64,000 bases of DNA from NCBI RefSeq assembly GCF_018614655.1, contig NZ_JAGGOG010000018.1:62001-126000 (forward strand), in the 5' to 3' direction. Origin of the DNA: Pseudomonas fluorescens. GTDB taxonomy: Bacteria; Pseudomonadota; Gammaproteobacteria; Pseudomonadales; Pseudomonadaceae. This document shows, in pieces, positions 10,544 to 18,842 of the stretch. Position numbers and translations under genes: made by a program. A model generated the notes under the pieces. It ran no database searches, had not been told where the DNA came from, and saw nothing but the letters and a program-made list of their open reading frames with translations. Position 1 is the first letter of the stretch, and the number at the start of each line of letters is the position of its first letter.

Positions 10544-11734
10544 CTATATAAAGGTGTAAGCCTGCCCCGGGTCCTCCCTTTGAGGGCGACCACCTCGCCC
10601 ACCCCATAATTCTATTTGCCCTCCAATCACAGCCATCGAATGGCCACCGTAATTCACAACGCCCAACGCGCCACCGGCAAGCGCATTACTCGTAGTCTGC
10701 CTGTACAGACCTTTCAGCCCCAAGCGCTTGAGCCCTTCATCAGCGTGCTCACCGTCGTTCAAGCTTATCGCTGCATCCAGAAAACTTCTCTTGGCATTAT
10801 GGTCGTTTTCTCCCCCTCCCCCGGGATTCCCTTCCATATGAGCCCGCTTGGCGCTGGCCGCGTACATAAAGTTGGCATTGGTCATCATTTCGGGGTCATC
10901 CCCCCTGAACCGAGCCTGCTGTGCCGCCTGCGTCAATTCATTCTTGCTCAGATGGAGCTTGAACCCATCCCGCATCTCCACGTCCCAGCCATCGCCTGCC
11001 GCTTGCACATCCTTGAAAACATCAGTGGGTTTCTGGCCAAACTTCATCATTGCGGCCTTTATTCCTGAAACCGTGACGCAGTTTCCGTCTGGCCCCTGTG
11101 TGAAACCAGACCAGATATTGCCGGCCTCTCTGCCCATTCCGGGTTTTTTCCCGGGATTGCTCTTGTCAGGCTTATAGTCAGTGTAACGAGCCCCCTCGGT
11201 AAACGGCTTGTTACTCATGGACTCTACGGAGCCAAAATCTCTCGGATTAACTCTGCCACCACCACCACCACCACCACCACCACCACCACCACCACCACCT
11301 GGCGAGGGTTTTGGAGAAGGGGATGGAGAAGGAGACGGCTCATCCGGAAATAAATCCGGAAACAGTCTCTTCAACCACGCGAGCCAATCCTCAGACGCGT
11401 CTTTCTTAAGCTGCTCGAGGATCTCCTTGAATTTTTCCTCCCCGAGCTCCTTTCGCTTTTCATTCAGCTTGTCACGTAAATCCTGAACAGTCTGACTCTT
11501 GGACGTTTTCTCGGCATCTTCAAGCTCTTTAAGAAGCTTGCTGACCGCTTCCTTGTCCTTATTGTTGACACCTACGTCGTCCCTCTTGTCATCTGAACGA
11601 CTTACGCCCTCCAGATACTGCCCTCGTATACCTGTGGGCCCTTGGCCGGCCCCTGACGAATTCCACCACATACCCGCTCCCCCCTTGACTGGTGAGCCTC
11701 TGGGCTCTGACCCGATCAGTGGTGAAGCGAACAT
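10544..11734 (-). CDS. unrecognised protein with coiled-coil region, poly-Gly linker and possible Cys/His protease-like domain
   Basis: 396 residues from the ATG at 11734, chosen because GGAAGGAA lies six bases before it. Residues ~60-130 are highly charged and probably helical (KLLKELEDAEK, LNEKRKELGEEKF). Next comes a linker of Ser-Pro repeats and then 15 consecutive glycines, encoded by a perfect run of one codon. The C-terminal ~200 residues are compact: DGNCVTVSGIKAAMMKFG offers a Cys at a helix start and GGHSMAVIGG a His in a strand, the order found in papain-fold enzymes. No signal peptide or membrane segment is visible. It may be a secreted effector, but that is inference. It stands where flgF would be expected after flgE. 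Confidence 0.7.
   Translation of the reverse strand: MFASPLIGSEPRGSPVKGGAGMWWNSSGAGQGPTGIRGQYLEGVSRSDDKRDDVGVNNKDKEAVSKLLKELEDAEKTSKSQTVQDLRDKLNEKRKELGEEKFKEILEQLKKDASEDWLAWLKRLFPDLFPDEPSPSPSPSPKPSPGGGGGGGGGGGGGGGRVNPRDFGSVESMSNKPFTEGARYTDYKPDKSNPGKKPGMGREAGNIWSGFTQGPDGNCVTVSGIKAAMMKFGQKPTDVFKDVQAAGDGWDVEMRDGFKLHLSKNELTQAAQQARFRGDDPEMMTNANFMYAASAKRAHMEGNPGGGGENDHNAKRSFLDAAISLNDGEHADEGLKRLGLKGLYRQTTSNALAGGALGVVNYGGHSMAVIGGQIELWGGRGGRPQREDPGQAYTFI
11262..11309. repeat. CCA/TGG trinucleotide microsatellite inside the coding region
   Basis: About 15 perfect CCA units (minus strand GGT) encode the poly-glycine linker of the protein at 10544-11734. Because the unit is one codon, slippage would change linker length without breaking the frame. 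Confidence 0.9.
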
Positions 11735-11801
11735 GGAGCGTTCCTTCCCAAGCATTTCAGTGCGTAACCCGATACACCGCAGGTTGTTTTCTTACGCCCA
11801 C

Positions 11802-11825
11802 AAAAAAGCCCCTCTCACGAGGGGC
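11802..11825 (-). terminator. intrinsic terminator after flgE
   Basis: On the minus strand GCCCCTC-GTGA-GAGGGGC is followed by TTTTTT, 22 bp after the flgE stop codon. It closes the flgBCDE unit and separates it from the gene at 11734. Confidence 0.88.
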
Positions 11826-11846
11826 CTCTTGTGGAACGCTACCGCA

Positions 11847-13163
11847 TCAGGTCATCTGAATGATGGTCTGCATGATGGTGCTTTGAGTGGAGATGGTCTT
11901 GGCGTTCGCCTGATAGTTGCTCTGGGCCTTGATCAGGTCTACCAGCTCATTGGTCAGGTTGACGTTGGAGTTCTCCAGGGAGCCCGCGACGATCGAACCC
12001 AAGGTACCGGCCTGAGGGTTGTCGTAACCCGGCTGGCCCGATGCGAAGGTTTCTTTCCAGGTGGTACCACCGGCTGGCGCCAGGCCCTGTTCGTTATTGA
12101 AGCTGGCCAGGGACAGCTGGCCGATGGCCTTGCTTTGCTGGTTGCTGAAGGTCGCGAACAAGACACCGTTACCGTCAACTTTGAGGTTGGTGATTTCACC
12201 CGTGGCATAGCCATCGGTGATCGGTGGATTGCGGTAGCTGGCGGAGTTGTACTGAGTGATGCTCGCCATGTTGACAGCGATACCCGTCGGGTTGGCCCCA
12301 GCGCCGTTATCAACCCAGGTACCGTTGTTCATCACGCCCGGCTTCCAGTCAGCGATGGTCAGCGTCGTGTTGGACACCGTACTGGGCGGTGTAACGATCC
12401 CGGTGAGTTTCCCGGAGGTATCGAAGGTCACGGTCGAGGCCACTGGCGCGACGGCACCCGCACCACTGATTGGCGTACCGTTGGGGTTACGACCATCGAT
12501 CAAGGTGTAGGACTTCCAGGTGTTGGAGTCCGTCTTCACCATGTACTGAATCATCGGGTGCGCGTTGCCCTGGGTATCATACAAGGTGGTCGTGTACTGG
12601 GTGCTGAAGGTTTCTGACTTGGTCGGGTCGAACGGATTTGCCGTTTGATCGATAACCGGCGACGACGAATTCAGGTTACTGGTGGAGTCCACTTTGGTGG
12701 AAGCCTTGGGCGGCAGGTTGGACAGGTTGATCTGCAGGTCGGTCAGCGCGCCCTTGATGATGTTGCCATCAGCGTCCGCAGCATAACCTTGCAGTCGCGA
12801 AGTCCCGGTGTTGTTGGTGATATAACCATCCTTGTCCGGCTTGAAGGAGCCGTTACGGGTGTACTCCAGCGAACCATCGCTGCCCTTCTGCACGAAGAAA
12901 CCACCACCCTGGATCGCCATGTCCAGCAGACCGCCGCTGCTGTTGACCTCGCCCTGGGTAAACTGCTGGGATACCGCCGCCAGGTTCACGCCGCTGCCAA
13001 CGTTATTTTGGCCAGTACCCAGCTTGGACTGCGCATAGATATCGGAAAACTCCGCGCGTGACGACTTGAAGCCGGTGGTCGCGACGTTGGCGATGTTGTT
13101 GCCGGTCACGTCCAGCTGTTTGTTGGCCGCATAGAGGCCGCTAAGGCCGATATTAAAAGACAT
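11847..13163 (-). CDS. flgE: flagellar hook protein FlgE
   Basis: 438-residue secreted structural protein that polymerises into the flagellar hook. The N-terminus carries the rod/hook D0 signature (LSGLYAANKQLDVTGNNIAN) and the C-terminus the matching helix (NELVDLIKAQSNYQANAKTI), with a serine/threonine/glycine-rich variable middle exposed on the hook surface. There is no Sec signal, as expected for export through the flagellar type III apparatus. It is the last gene of flgBCDE, 31 bp after flgD, and is followed by a terminator rather than by flgF. Confidence 0.96.
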   Translation of the reverse strand: MSFNIGLSGLYAANKQLDVTGNNIANVATTGFKSSRAEFSDIYAQSKLGTGQNNVGSGVNLAAVSQQFTQGEVNSSGGLLDMAIQGGGFFVQKGSDGSLEYTRNGSFKPDKDGYITNNTGTSRLQGYAADADGNIIKGALTDLQINLSNLPPKASTKVDSTSNLNSSSPVIDQTANPFDPTKSETFSTQYTTTLYDTQGNAHPMIQYMVKTDSNTWKSYTLIDGRNPNGTPISGAGAVAPVASTVTFDTSGKLTGIVTPPSTVSNTTLTIADWKPGVMNNGTWVDNGAGANPTGIAVNMASITQYNSASYRNPPITDGYATGEITNLKVDGNGVLFATFSNQQSKAIGQLSLASFNNEQGLAPAGGTTWKETFASGQPGYDNPQAGTLGSIVAGSLENSNVNLTNELVDLIKAQSNYQANAKTISTQSTIMQTIIQMT

Positions 13164-13194
13164 GTTTCTCTCCTCTTGCCGTATTTAGCCGGCT

Positions 13195-13926
13195 CTATGT
13201 ACCGATAATCTGAATTTGCGACAGCTTGATACTGCCCATGCCGCCCGCAAGATTGAGCATCATCTCGCCGCCATTCTGGCCAAGGGTCACGCTGGTGACC
13301 GTCGCCGGCAGAGAGGTCGTCAGGGCTACCGAGTCGCCCTTGTCTGTCTTGGTGGAGGCGTTAAAGGTGTAGGTGCCAGAAGCGACCGTCTCACCGGCAT
13401 CGTTTTTACCGTCCCAGATAAAGTCAGCCTTGCCGGCACTCTGGGCACCCAAGTCGATCGTCTTGATCAGCTTGCCGTCCTTGTCGGAGACCTTGACCGT
13501 GACGTTGCCCACTGTCGAGGTGACCGCCACGGAACCGTTGAGGCTCTTGCTCGTGTCCACCATGGCCTTGTCGGTCTGGGTGATCACCGAACGCCCCACC
13601 AGCGACGAGGCCTGCAGCGCCTGCGATGAGCTGAAGTTGCTGGAGATGTTGTTGACCGAGTCGTTCAGGGTGTTGATGCCTTCCAGACTGCTGAACTGCG
13701 CCAGTTGTGCCACGAACGCGCCGTTATCCTGGGGCGACAGCGGGTTCTGATTTTTCAACTGGGTAACCAGCAACTGCAAGAACGCATCCTTGCCCAACGA
13801 TTGATTGCCCGTCGCGGCCTTGGCCGCGCCCGATAACCCATCATTGTTTGCCGAAGCGTCCTTGACCTTGGAGTTGAACAGGTCCTGGATCGCCGTGTTG
13901 TTTGATGACGTATCAACAATGGCCAT
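13195..13926 (-). CDS. flgD: flagellar hook-capping protein FlgD
   Basis: 243-residue scaffolding protein that caps the growing hook and is shed once the hook is complete. The conserved N-terminal block FLQLLVTQLKNQNPLSPQDN near residues 50-70 and the FlgD Ig-like/tudor region (FIWDGKNDAGETVASGTYTF near 170-190) are both present. It lies between flgC (16 bp) and flgE (31 bp) in the sigma-54-dependent flgBCDE operon. Length is normal for the genus. Confidence 0.95.
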   Translation of the reverse strand: MAIVDTSSNNTAIQDLFNSKVKDASANNDGLSGAAKAATGNQSLGKDAFLQLLVTQLKNQNPLSPQDNGAFVAQLAQFSSLEGINTLNDSVNNISSNFSSSQALQASSLVGRSVITQTDKAMVDTSKSLNGSVAVTSTVGNVTVKVSDKDGKLIKTIDLGAQSAGKADFIWDGKNDAGETVASGTYTFNASTKTDKGDSVALTTSLPATVTSVTLGQNGGEMMLNLAGGMGSIKLSQIQIIGT

Positions 13927-13942
13927 TATTTGGCGCCCCTTA

Positions 13943-14386
13943 TCACTGACCCAGGGTCAGGACCTTCTGCATCATGGTTTTGGCGGTGTTCATCATTTCC
14001 GCGTTGGTCTGGAACGAGCGACTGGCGGAAATCATGTCTGCCATTTCCTCGACCACGTTGACGTTGGGGTAGTACACGTACCCTTTGGCGTCGGCGGCGG
14101 GATGGTTGGGCTCATAACGCGCTTCGAGGTTGCTCTGATCTTCCACCACGCCCAGCACCTGAACGCCCTGGCCGGCAGCGTCCTGGTTCTGGAACAGCGA
14201 ATCGCTGCCACCACTCTGGCCACCCTGGAACATGGTGGCGAACACCGGGTGACGGGCACGGTAGGTCTGATCGATGCTCGACGACACGGTCTCGGCGTTG
14301 GCGATGTTACTGGCGACGGTGTTCAAGCGCGTGGTCTGGGCGCTCATGCCGCTACCGGCAATATTGAAAACACTGGCTAGAGACAT
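13943..14386 (-). CDS. flgC: flagellar proximal rod protein FlgC
   Basis: 147-residue rod protein. The D0 motif SVFNIAGSGMSAQTTRLNTV with NIANAET at the N-terminus and the C-terminal helix (MISASRSFQTNAEMMNTAK) define the flagellar rod family, and the short length fits FlgC. The conserved loop YVYYPNVNVVEEM is typical of FlgC. It starts three bases after the flgB stop codon and is translated from the same operon. Exported by the flagellar secretion system, it assembles between the MS ring and the distal rod. Confidence 0.95.
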   Translation of the reverse strand: MSLASVFNIAGSGMSAQTTRLNTVASNIANAETVSSSIDQTYRARHPVFATMFQGGQSGGSDSLFQNQDAAGQGVQVLGVVEDQSNLEARYEPNHPAADAKGYVYYPNVNVVEEMADMISASRSFQTNAEMMNTAKTMMQKVLTLGQ

Positions 14387-14389
14387 GAC

Positions 14390-14797
14390 TTACTCTCCAC
14401 GCAGGGCCGACATCAGCCCTTTGAATTTGCTGTTGAGCAGGGTAAAGCTGGCCTGAAAGTTCACCGAGTTTTCGGCGTAGGCCGATTGCTCCAGCTGGGC
14501 GTCGACGGTGTTCTGGTCGATCGAAGGCTGCATCGGCGTGCGATACAGCAGCGACTCGTCGCCATTGCCCAGCCCTTGCGCTTCGATATGACGGGTGTTC
14601 GTCATGTTCAGGGCGAAGGTGCCGTTCCTGGTCTTGTCTTGCTGTGCGGCGAGCACGGCGGAGAAGTCCAGGTCCCGAGCCTTGTAGTTCGGGGTGTCGG
14701 CGTTGGCGATGTTGTTAGCCAGGACTTCGGCACGCTGGGCGCGAAACCCCAGGGCTTGTTCGTGGATGCCGAGCGCTTTATCGAAGCTGATGCTCAT
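14390..14797 (-). CDS. flgB: flagellar proximal rod protein FlgB
   Basis: 135-residue rod protein, first gene of flgBCDE. The N-terminus MSISFDKALGIHEQALGFRA and the NIANADTPNYKARDLDF block are the family signature; the C-terminus ends in the usual hydrophobic helix (NFQASFTLLNSKFKGL). The ATG at 14797 is chosen over an in-frame ATG at 14854 because the protein then begins at the family's normal position, and because the sigma-54 promoter at 14843-14858 would leave the longer start untranscribed. Confidence 0.95.
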   Translation of the reverse strand: MSISFDKALGIHEQALGFRAQRAEVLANNIANADTPNYKARDLDFSAVLAAQQDKTRNGTFALNMTNTRHIEAQGLGNGDESLLYRTPMQPSIDQNTVDAQLEQSAYAENSVNFQASFTLLNSKFKGLMSALRGE

Positions 14798-14842
14798 GGT
14801 GGAAACCTTTAGGGGCTGACCTGCTTTTCGTAACAGGGTTAT

Positions 14843-14858
14843 AGCAAGGGGCATGCCA
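14843..14858 (-). promoter_or_regulatory. sigma-54 promoter of flgBCDE
   Basis: On the minus strand TGGCATGCCCCTTGCT matches the RpoN consensus TGGCACG-N4-TTGCW at all but one position. Transcription would begin near 14831, 34 bp upstream of flgB. FleR-type activation is expected from the P. aeruginosa hierarchy. Confidence 0.85.
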
Positions 14859-15020
14859 ATCTTGCGGGCGCCCTTATATCAAGGGGTTGCGGGGAAATTG
14901 CGATCGACAATGCCAGAAAAGCGGCAAGGGGTTTCCGCGTGGCGCCAGTAAAGCGGCAATGAGGGGTTGCCGCTTTGCGGCGACTTGCAAAGAGGGATAT
15001 CAAAGACGAGCACAAAAAAA

Positions 15021-15107
15021 GTGGGAGCGGGCTTGCTCGCGAATGCGGTGGGTCAGTCATACATCTGGTGACTGTCACACCGCATTCGCGAGCAAGCCCG
15101 CTCCCAC
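15021..15107. repeat. REPIN
   Basis: Thirty-base arms, 15021-15050 and 15078-15107, with core GTGGGAGCGGGCTTGCTCGC, sit between flgB and cheR, 16 bp after the end of cheR. Confidence 0.92.
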
Positions 15108-15122
15108 ATTTTGTTCCGTGTA

Positions 15123-15950
15123 TTACTTGGCCTGGTAAATAATCCCGGGGCTGCACTGCACCATCTGGTAATGATCCGGCAAACCATTCAACGCCTCGGA
15201 CGCGCCAAGGAACAGGTAACCACCACGCTTGAGCGTGCCATGGATACGCAACAAAATGTCCTTCTTCACCTCAGCCGAAAAGTAGATCAGCACATTGCGG
15301 CAAAACACGATATCGAACTTGCCCAGGCTGGCATAACTGTCCAACAGGTTGAACGAACGAAACTCCACCCGACTCTTGATCGGTGCCTTGATCGCCCAGC
15401 GCCCGGCGCCCTTGGGATCGAAGTAACGCTGCAAACGCTCCGGCGACAAACCACGCCCCAGGGCCAGGCTGTCGTACTCGCCGGTCTTGCAGTTGGTGAG
15501 CATGGTGCCCGACAAGTCAGTGGCCACAATCTGCGCCCCCGCTTTCAACTGGCCCATGTTGGTCCGTTCGAACTCATCAATGGACATCGAAATCGAATAG
15601 GGTTCCTGCCCCGAGGAGCACGCCGCCGACCAGATCCGCAGGCGCTGGCCCGGGCTGGCCTTGATCGACTCCGGCAGGACTTTGTTCTTGAGCACTTCAA
15701 ACGGATAGGTATCGCGAAACCACAGGGTCTCGTTGGTGGTCATGGCATCCACCACCATTTCCTTGAGCCCGCTACGCGGCTGGCCCTGGATCCGCTGGAC
15801 CAACTCACCCAGGGACTTGATCCCCTGCTGCTCCATCAGTTTGTTAAGACGGCTGGATACCAGGTACTGCTTGTTTTCACCGAGCAATATGCCACAGGCT
15901 TTTTCCAGGAAGACCCGGAACTGTTCGAAATCCAAATTACCCGTAGACAA
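15123..15950 (-). CDS. cheR: chemotaxis protein methyltransferase CheR
   Basis: 275-residue cytoplasmic enzyme that methylates glutamates on chemoreceptors using S-adenosylmethionine. The N-terminal helical domain is followed by the SAM-binding domain with TNETLWFRD, IWSAACSSGQEPYSI near residue 105, the ATDLSGTML acidic loop, and FDIVFCRNVLIYF near 215. Translation most likely begins at TTG 15950, since the family's N-terminus STGNLDFEQFRVFLEK starts there and GAGG lies nine bases before it. It follows cheV by 43 bp and precedes flgBCDE, the usual Pseudomonas order cheV-cheR-flgB. Confidence 0.93.
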   Translation of the reverse strand: MSTGNLDFEQFRVFLEKACGILLGENKQYLVSSRLNKLMEQQGIKSLGELVQRIQGQPRSGLKEMVVDAMTTNETLWFRDTYPFEVLKNKVLPESIKASPGQRLRIWSAACSSGQEPYSISMSIDEFERTNMGQLKAGAQIVATDLSGTMLTNCKTGEYDSLALGRGLSPERLQRYFDPKGAGRWAIKAPIKSRVEFRSFNLLDSYASLGKFDIVFCRNVLIYFSAEVKKDILLRIHGTLKRGGYLFLGASEALNGLPDHYQMVQCSPGIIYQAK

Positions 15951-15993
15951 TGATACCGCCTCTTAAATCGTGTGACCGCCAGGGGAAAAACCC

Positions 15994-16926
15994 TTAGCCG
16001 TGATCTGCTGCCTTGATCCGGTCGACTACCCGGGATGCCAGGTCATCAGGGCGGAATTTGGCCAGAAAGTCATCGGCACCGACCTTCTTGACCATCGCCT
16101 GATTGAATACACCTGACAACGAAGTATGCAGGATGATGTGCAAATTTTGCATGCGTGGATCGTTGCGTATCTCGGCCGTGAGGGTGTAGCCGTCCATTTC
16201 CGGCATCTCGATGTCGGAAATCATCATCAGGAATTCTTCTTCCGGTTTCTTGCCCTCATCCACCAACTTACGCAGGTAGTCCAGGGCCTGGCGGCCATCA
16301 TTGAGCGCCACCACCTCAACACCGACGGTCTGCAGGCAACGGGATACCTGCTTGCGCGCTACCGAGGAGTCATCGACCGTCAGTACTCGCAGGGAGATCG
16401 CCTTGTGCTGGGTGTCTGCATCCACCACTCCCACTGAAATTGCCTCCGAGGTCGGAGCCACTTCCGCGAGTACCTTCTCCACGTCGATGATTTCCACCAA
16501 TTGGTTGTCGACCCGCGTCACTGCCGTGAGGTAGTGATCACGCCCGGTACCCTTGGGCGGTGGATGAATCTCTTCCCAGTTCATGTTGACGATGCGTTCC
16601 ACCGAGCGCACCAGGAACCCCTGGGTCTTGGTGTTGTACTCGGTAATGATTACAAACGGGTTCTCACGATCCTGTAACCCAGGGGAACCGGTGGCCATCG
16701 CCAGGTCAAGAATCGGAATCGTCGCGCCACGGATGTTGGCCACGCCACAGACTACAGGGCTGGACCTGGGCAATATCGTCAACTTGGGACACTGCAGCAC
16801 CTCCCGCACCTTGAAGACGTTGATGCCGTAAAGCTGCTTGCCATCCAGACGAAACAACAGCAACTCCAGGCGGTTCTGCCCTACCAGCTGTGTCCGCTGG
16901 TTCACTGCATCCATTACACCCGCCAT
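15994..16926 (-). CDS. cheV: chemotaxis coupling protein CheV
   Basis: 310 residues: an N-terminal CheW-like coupling domain (about 10-160, with LLLFRLDGKQLYGINVFKV and VCGVANIRGATIPILDL) and a C-terminal receiver (about 180-310) with DDSSVARKQ, phospho-acceptor Asp in MISDIEMPEMDG, Thr/Ser in HTSLSG and Lys in LAKFRPD. It couples receptors to CheA and can be phosphorylated for adaptation. It is divergent from flgA and forms a unit with cheR. A weak sigma-28-like promoter lies upstream. Confidence 0.94.
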   Translation of the reverse strand: MAGVMDAVNQRTQLVGQNRLELLLFRLDGKQLYGINVFKVREVLQCPKLTILPRSSPVVCGVANIRGATIPILDLAMATGSPGLQDRENPFVIITEYNTKTQGFLVRSVERIVNMNWEEIHPPPKGTGRDHYLTAVTRVDNQLVEIIDVEKVLAEVAPTSEAISVGVVDADTQHKAISLRVLTVDDSSVARKQVSRCLQTVGVEVVALNDGRQALDYLRKLVDEGKKPEEEFLMMISDIEMPEMDGYTLTAEIRNDPRMQNLHIILHTSLSGVFNQAMVKKVGADDFLAKFRPDDLASRVVDRIKAADHG

Positions 16927-16948
16927 GCCCTGACTCCTACGCTAAAAC

Positions 16949-16976
16949 TTATGGGTACGACGTGTACCCCACATTA
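16949..16976 (-). promoter_or_regulatory. possible sigma-28 (FliA) promoter of cheVR
   Basis: On the minus strand TAAT and ACCCATAA are 16 bp apart, a 6/8 match to the GCCGATAA -10 with one base too many in the spacer. cheVR is FliA-dependent in P. aeruginosa, which makes the weak match worth recording. Confidence 0.35.
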
Positions 16977-16978
16977 AA

Positions 16979-16994
16979 CGGCACGAGCTTTGCT
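16979..16994 (+). promoter_or_regulatory. sigma-54 promoter of flgA
   Basis: CGGCACGAGCTTTGCT matches TGGCACG-N4-TTGCW except at the first base. By standard numbering transcription would begin near 17005, one base before the flgA ATG at 17006. Confidence 0.65.
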
Positions 16995-17005
16995 TTTTAT
17001 TGGCC

Positions 17006-17767
17006 ATGAACATCAAACCGACAGTTTCCCGACGCCCCCAATCACCGCTGCGCAGATGGCTCTGCGCCGCGTTGGCGTTACTGGCTTTCATGGCCGGTCA
17101 ACCGGCCCATGCCGATAATGTCACCTTGCCTGATCTACTTATCGGCGTCACCCAAGGCTTTCTTGAGTTCACCGTAGAAGATTATCTGGCCACCACGCAG
17201 ACCCCGGGGCGCTACGAAATCCAGGTCAGCCCACTGGATCCGCGCCTGCGCATGCCCATGTGCGACAAGGAATTGACTGCCACCCTGGAAAGCCCGGCCC
17301 AACCCATCGGTCGCGTCACGGTGCGGGTACGCTGTGACGGCGCCTCGCCCTGGACGGTATTTGTGCCCGCCCAGGTCAAACTGTTTCGTGATGTCGTCGT
17401 CGTCACCCGGCCACTGAAACGCACAGGGATCATCGGTTTCGAAGACGTCGCCCTGCGTGAACGCGACATCAGCCAAATCAGTCAGGGGTACCTGACGTCG
17501 GTAGATCAGGCGGTCGGACAGAAACTCACCCGACCAATGGTCACCGACCAGGTCATCACCCTGGTCCATCTCGAACAGGCCGAAGTCGTGCGCAAGGGTG
17601 ATCAGGTGGTGATCTCCGCCAGCAGTGGCACCTTGACCGTAAAAATGCCCGGTGAAGCGTTGTCCAATGGCGGCATGAGCGAGCAAATACGGGTCAAAAA
17701 CCTCAACTCCAACCGGGTGATCAAGGCACAGGTGACAGCCCCGGGCCAAGTGGAGGTGGCACTCTAG
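17006..17767 (+). CDS. flgA: flagellar P-ring assembly chaperone FlgA
   Basis: About 253 residues. A Sec signal peptide (positive SRRPQSPLRRW, hydrophobic ALALLAFMAG, cleavage near AHA) exports it to the periplasm, where it helps FlgI assemble into the P ring. The mature part has the SAF-like domain: VVTRPLKRTGIIGFEDV, the QKLTRPMVTDQVI stretch and KKGD-like VRKGDQVVI near residue 200, ending in RVKNLNSNRVIKAQV. ATG 17006 is preferred to TTG 17000. No ribosome binding site is visible, and the predicted sigma-54 start leaves essentially no leader. flgM follows. Confidence 0.92.
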   Translation: MNIKPTVSRRPQSPLRRWLCAALALLAFMAGQPAHADNVTLPDLLIGVTQGFLEFTVEDYLATTQTPGRYEIQVSPLDPRLRMPMCDKELTATLESPAQPIGRVTVRVRCDGASPWTVFVPAQVKLFRDVVVVTRPLKRTGIIGFEDVALRERDISQISQGYLTSVDQAVGQKLTRPMVTDQVITLVHLEQAEVVRKGDQVVISASSGTLTVKMPGEALSNGGMSEQIRVKNLNSNRVIKAQVTAPGQVEVAL

Positions 17768-17844
17768 ATAGCTGGCGCGGGACGCCGGCTTTTCCTACAC
17801 TGTGCACAGACGCCATCACGTACAGGTTTATTATCAATCGAGCC

Positions 17845-17871
17845 TAAAGTTTGTCCGGGTATGGCCGAAAA
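17845..17871 (+). promoter_or_regulatory. sigma-28 (FliA) promoter of flgMN
   Basis: TAAAGTTT (17845-) and GCCGAAAA (17864-17871) match the FliA consensus TAAAGTTT-N11-GCCGATAA with one mismatch and correct spacing, 36 bp upstream of flgM. Confidence 0.82.
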
Positions 17872-17907
17872 CATGGCAAGCGTCCAAATACCCAGGGGTT
17901 TTCTAAC

Positions 17908-18231
17908 ATGGTCATTGATTTCAGTCGTTTGAATAACACGCCGCCGCTTCCCGGCAATACGCGCACCGGCGTTGCCAAAGACAGCGTTGAAGCCAAGCCC
18001 CAGCCTCTGCCCGCCAAGGCAGAACAGGCCGGCGCGAGCCAGAGTGGGGAATCCGTACACCTGAGCAATGAGGCTCAACAGTTGCAGAAGGTCACTGACT
18101 CGCTGCGCGATCAACCGGTTGTCGATAAAGCCCGCGTGGCCGAATTGAAGCAAGCGATTGCCGATGGCAGCTATAAAGTCGACAGCAGCCGTGTAGCCAG
18201 CAAACTGCTTAACTTCGAAGCCGAGCGCTAG
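17908..18231 (+). CDS. flgM: anti-sigma-28 factor FlgM
   Basis: 107-residue protein that holds FliA inactive until the hook is complete and is then exported through the flagellum. The N-terminus MVIDFSRLNN and the proline-rich flexible part precede the FliA-binding C-terminal half (SVHLSNEAQQLQ; VAELKQAIADGSYKVDSSRVASKLLNFE). ATG 17908 is chosen over an upstream in-frame ATG at 17851 because the FliA promoter at 17845-17871 would start transcription after that codon. It is 48 bp upstream of flgN. Confidence 0.93.
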   Translation: MVIDFSRLNNTPPLPGNTRTGVAKDSVEAKPQPLPAKAEQAGASQSGESVHLSNEAQQLQKVTDSLRDQPVVDKARVAELKQAIADGSYKVDSSRVASKLLNFEAER

Positions 18232-18279
18232 GCAAAGGCCTGCGCCAGGCTTTTGGACGCTTAAAACCCAAGGCCAGCC

Positions 18280-18747
18280 ATGCACGACGAAAATTTACTC
18301 CAACTGATCACTGAAGACCTGGCTCCAGCACAACATTTGCTCGAGCTGCTTCAAGAAGAATCGCTGGCTCTGTACGGCCGGGACATGCTCCTGCTGGAGG
18401 ATATCCTGGCGCGCAAGCAGTCGCTGATCGTCCTGCTGGAACAGCATGGCAAGAAGCGCAGCCAGATTCTGGTCAGCCTGGGGCTGCCAGCAGACCACGA
18501 CGGCCTTGCCCAACTGGCCAGCCATTCCTCGGTCGGCGACCAGTTGCTGGCCCAGAGCAACGAGCTCAACCAGTTGCTGATCAAGTGCCAGAAGGCGAAT
18601 ACGCTCAATGGCCAATCGATCCAGCTTCAGCAAGCCACGACAGCCAACCAGTTGCGCATCCTTCACGGCGGCGAACCTGCGGCGCTGTACAACGCCCAGG
18701 GTTCCACCTCACGCCTGGTCAAACCCAGCACCCTCAGCCAAGCCTGA
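18280..18747 (+). CDS. flgN: flagellar export chaperone FlgN
   Basis: 155-residue mostly helical cytoplasmic chaperone for the hook-filament junction proteins FlgK and FlgL. It begins MHDENLLQLITEDLAPAQHLLELL and shows the leucine-rich long helices of the family, with the conserved LEDILARKQSLIVLLEQHGKKRSQ near residues 40-65 and ELNQLLIKCQKANTLNGQ in the second helical hairpin. It lies between flgM and flgZ in the class IV operon, presumably under the FliA promoter at 17845. Confidence 0.9.
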   Translation: MHDENLLQLITEDLAPAQHLLELLQEESLALYGRDMLLLEDILARKQSLIVLLEQHGKKRSQILVSLGLPADHDGLAQLASHSSVGDQLLAQSNELNQLLIKCQKANTLNGQSIQLQQATTANQLRILHGGEPAALYNAQGSTSRLVKPSTLSQA

Positions 18748-18842
18748 CGCCGGTTTATTGCGCGACCTATCAAGGCGCGCAACATGATGGCAAAATGCCG
18801 GTTCTTGCGTGTAGTCGTATTTTGCCTGGAGATGGAAGAACC

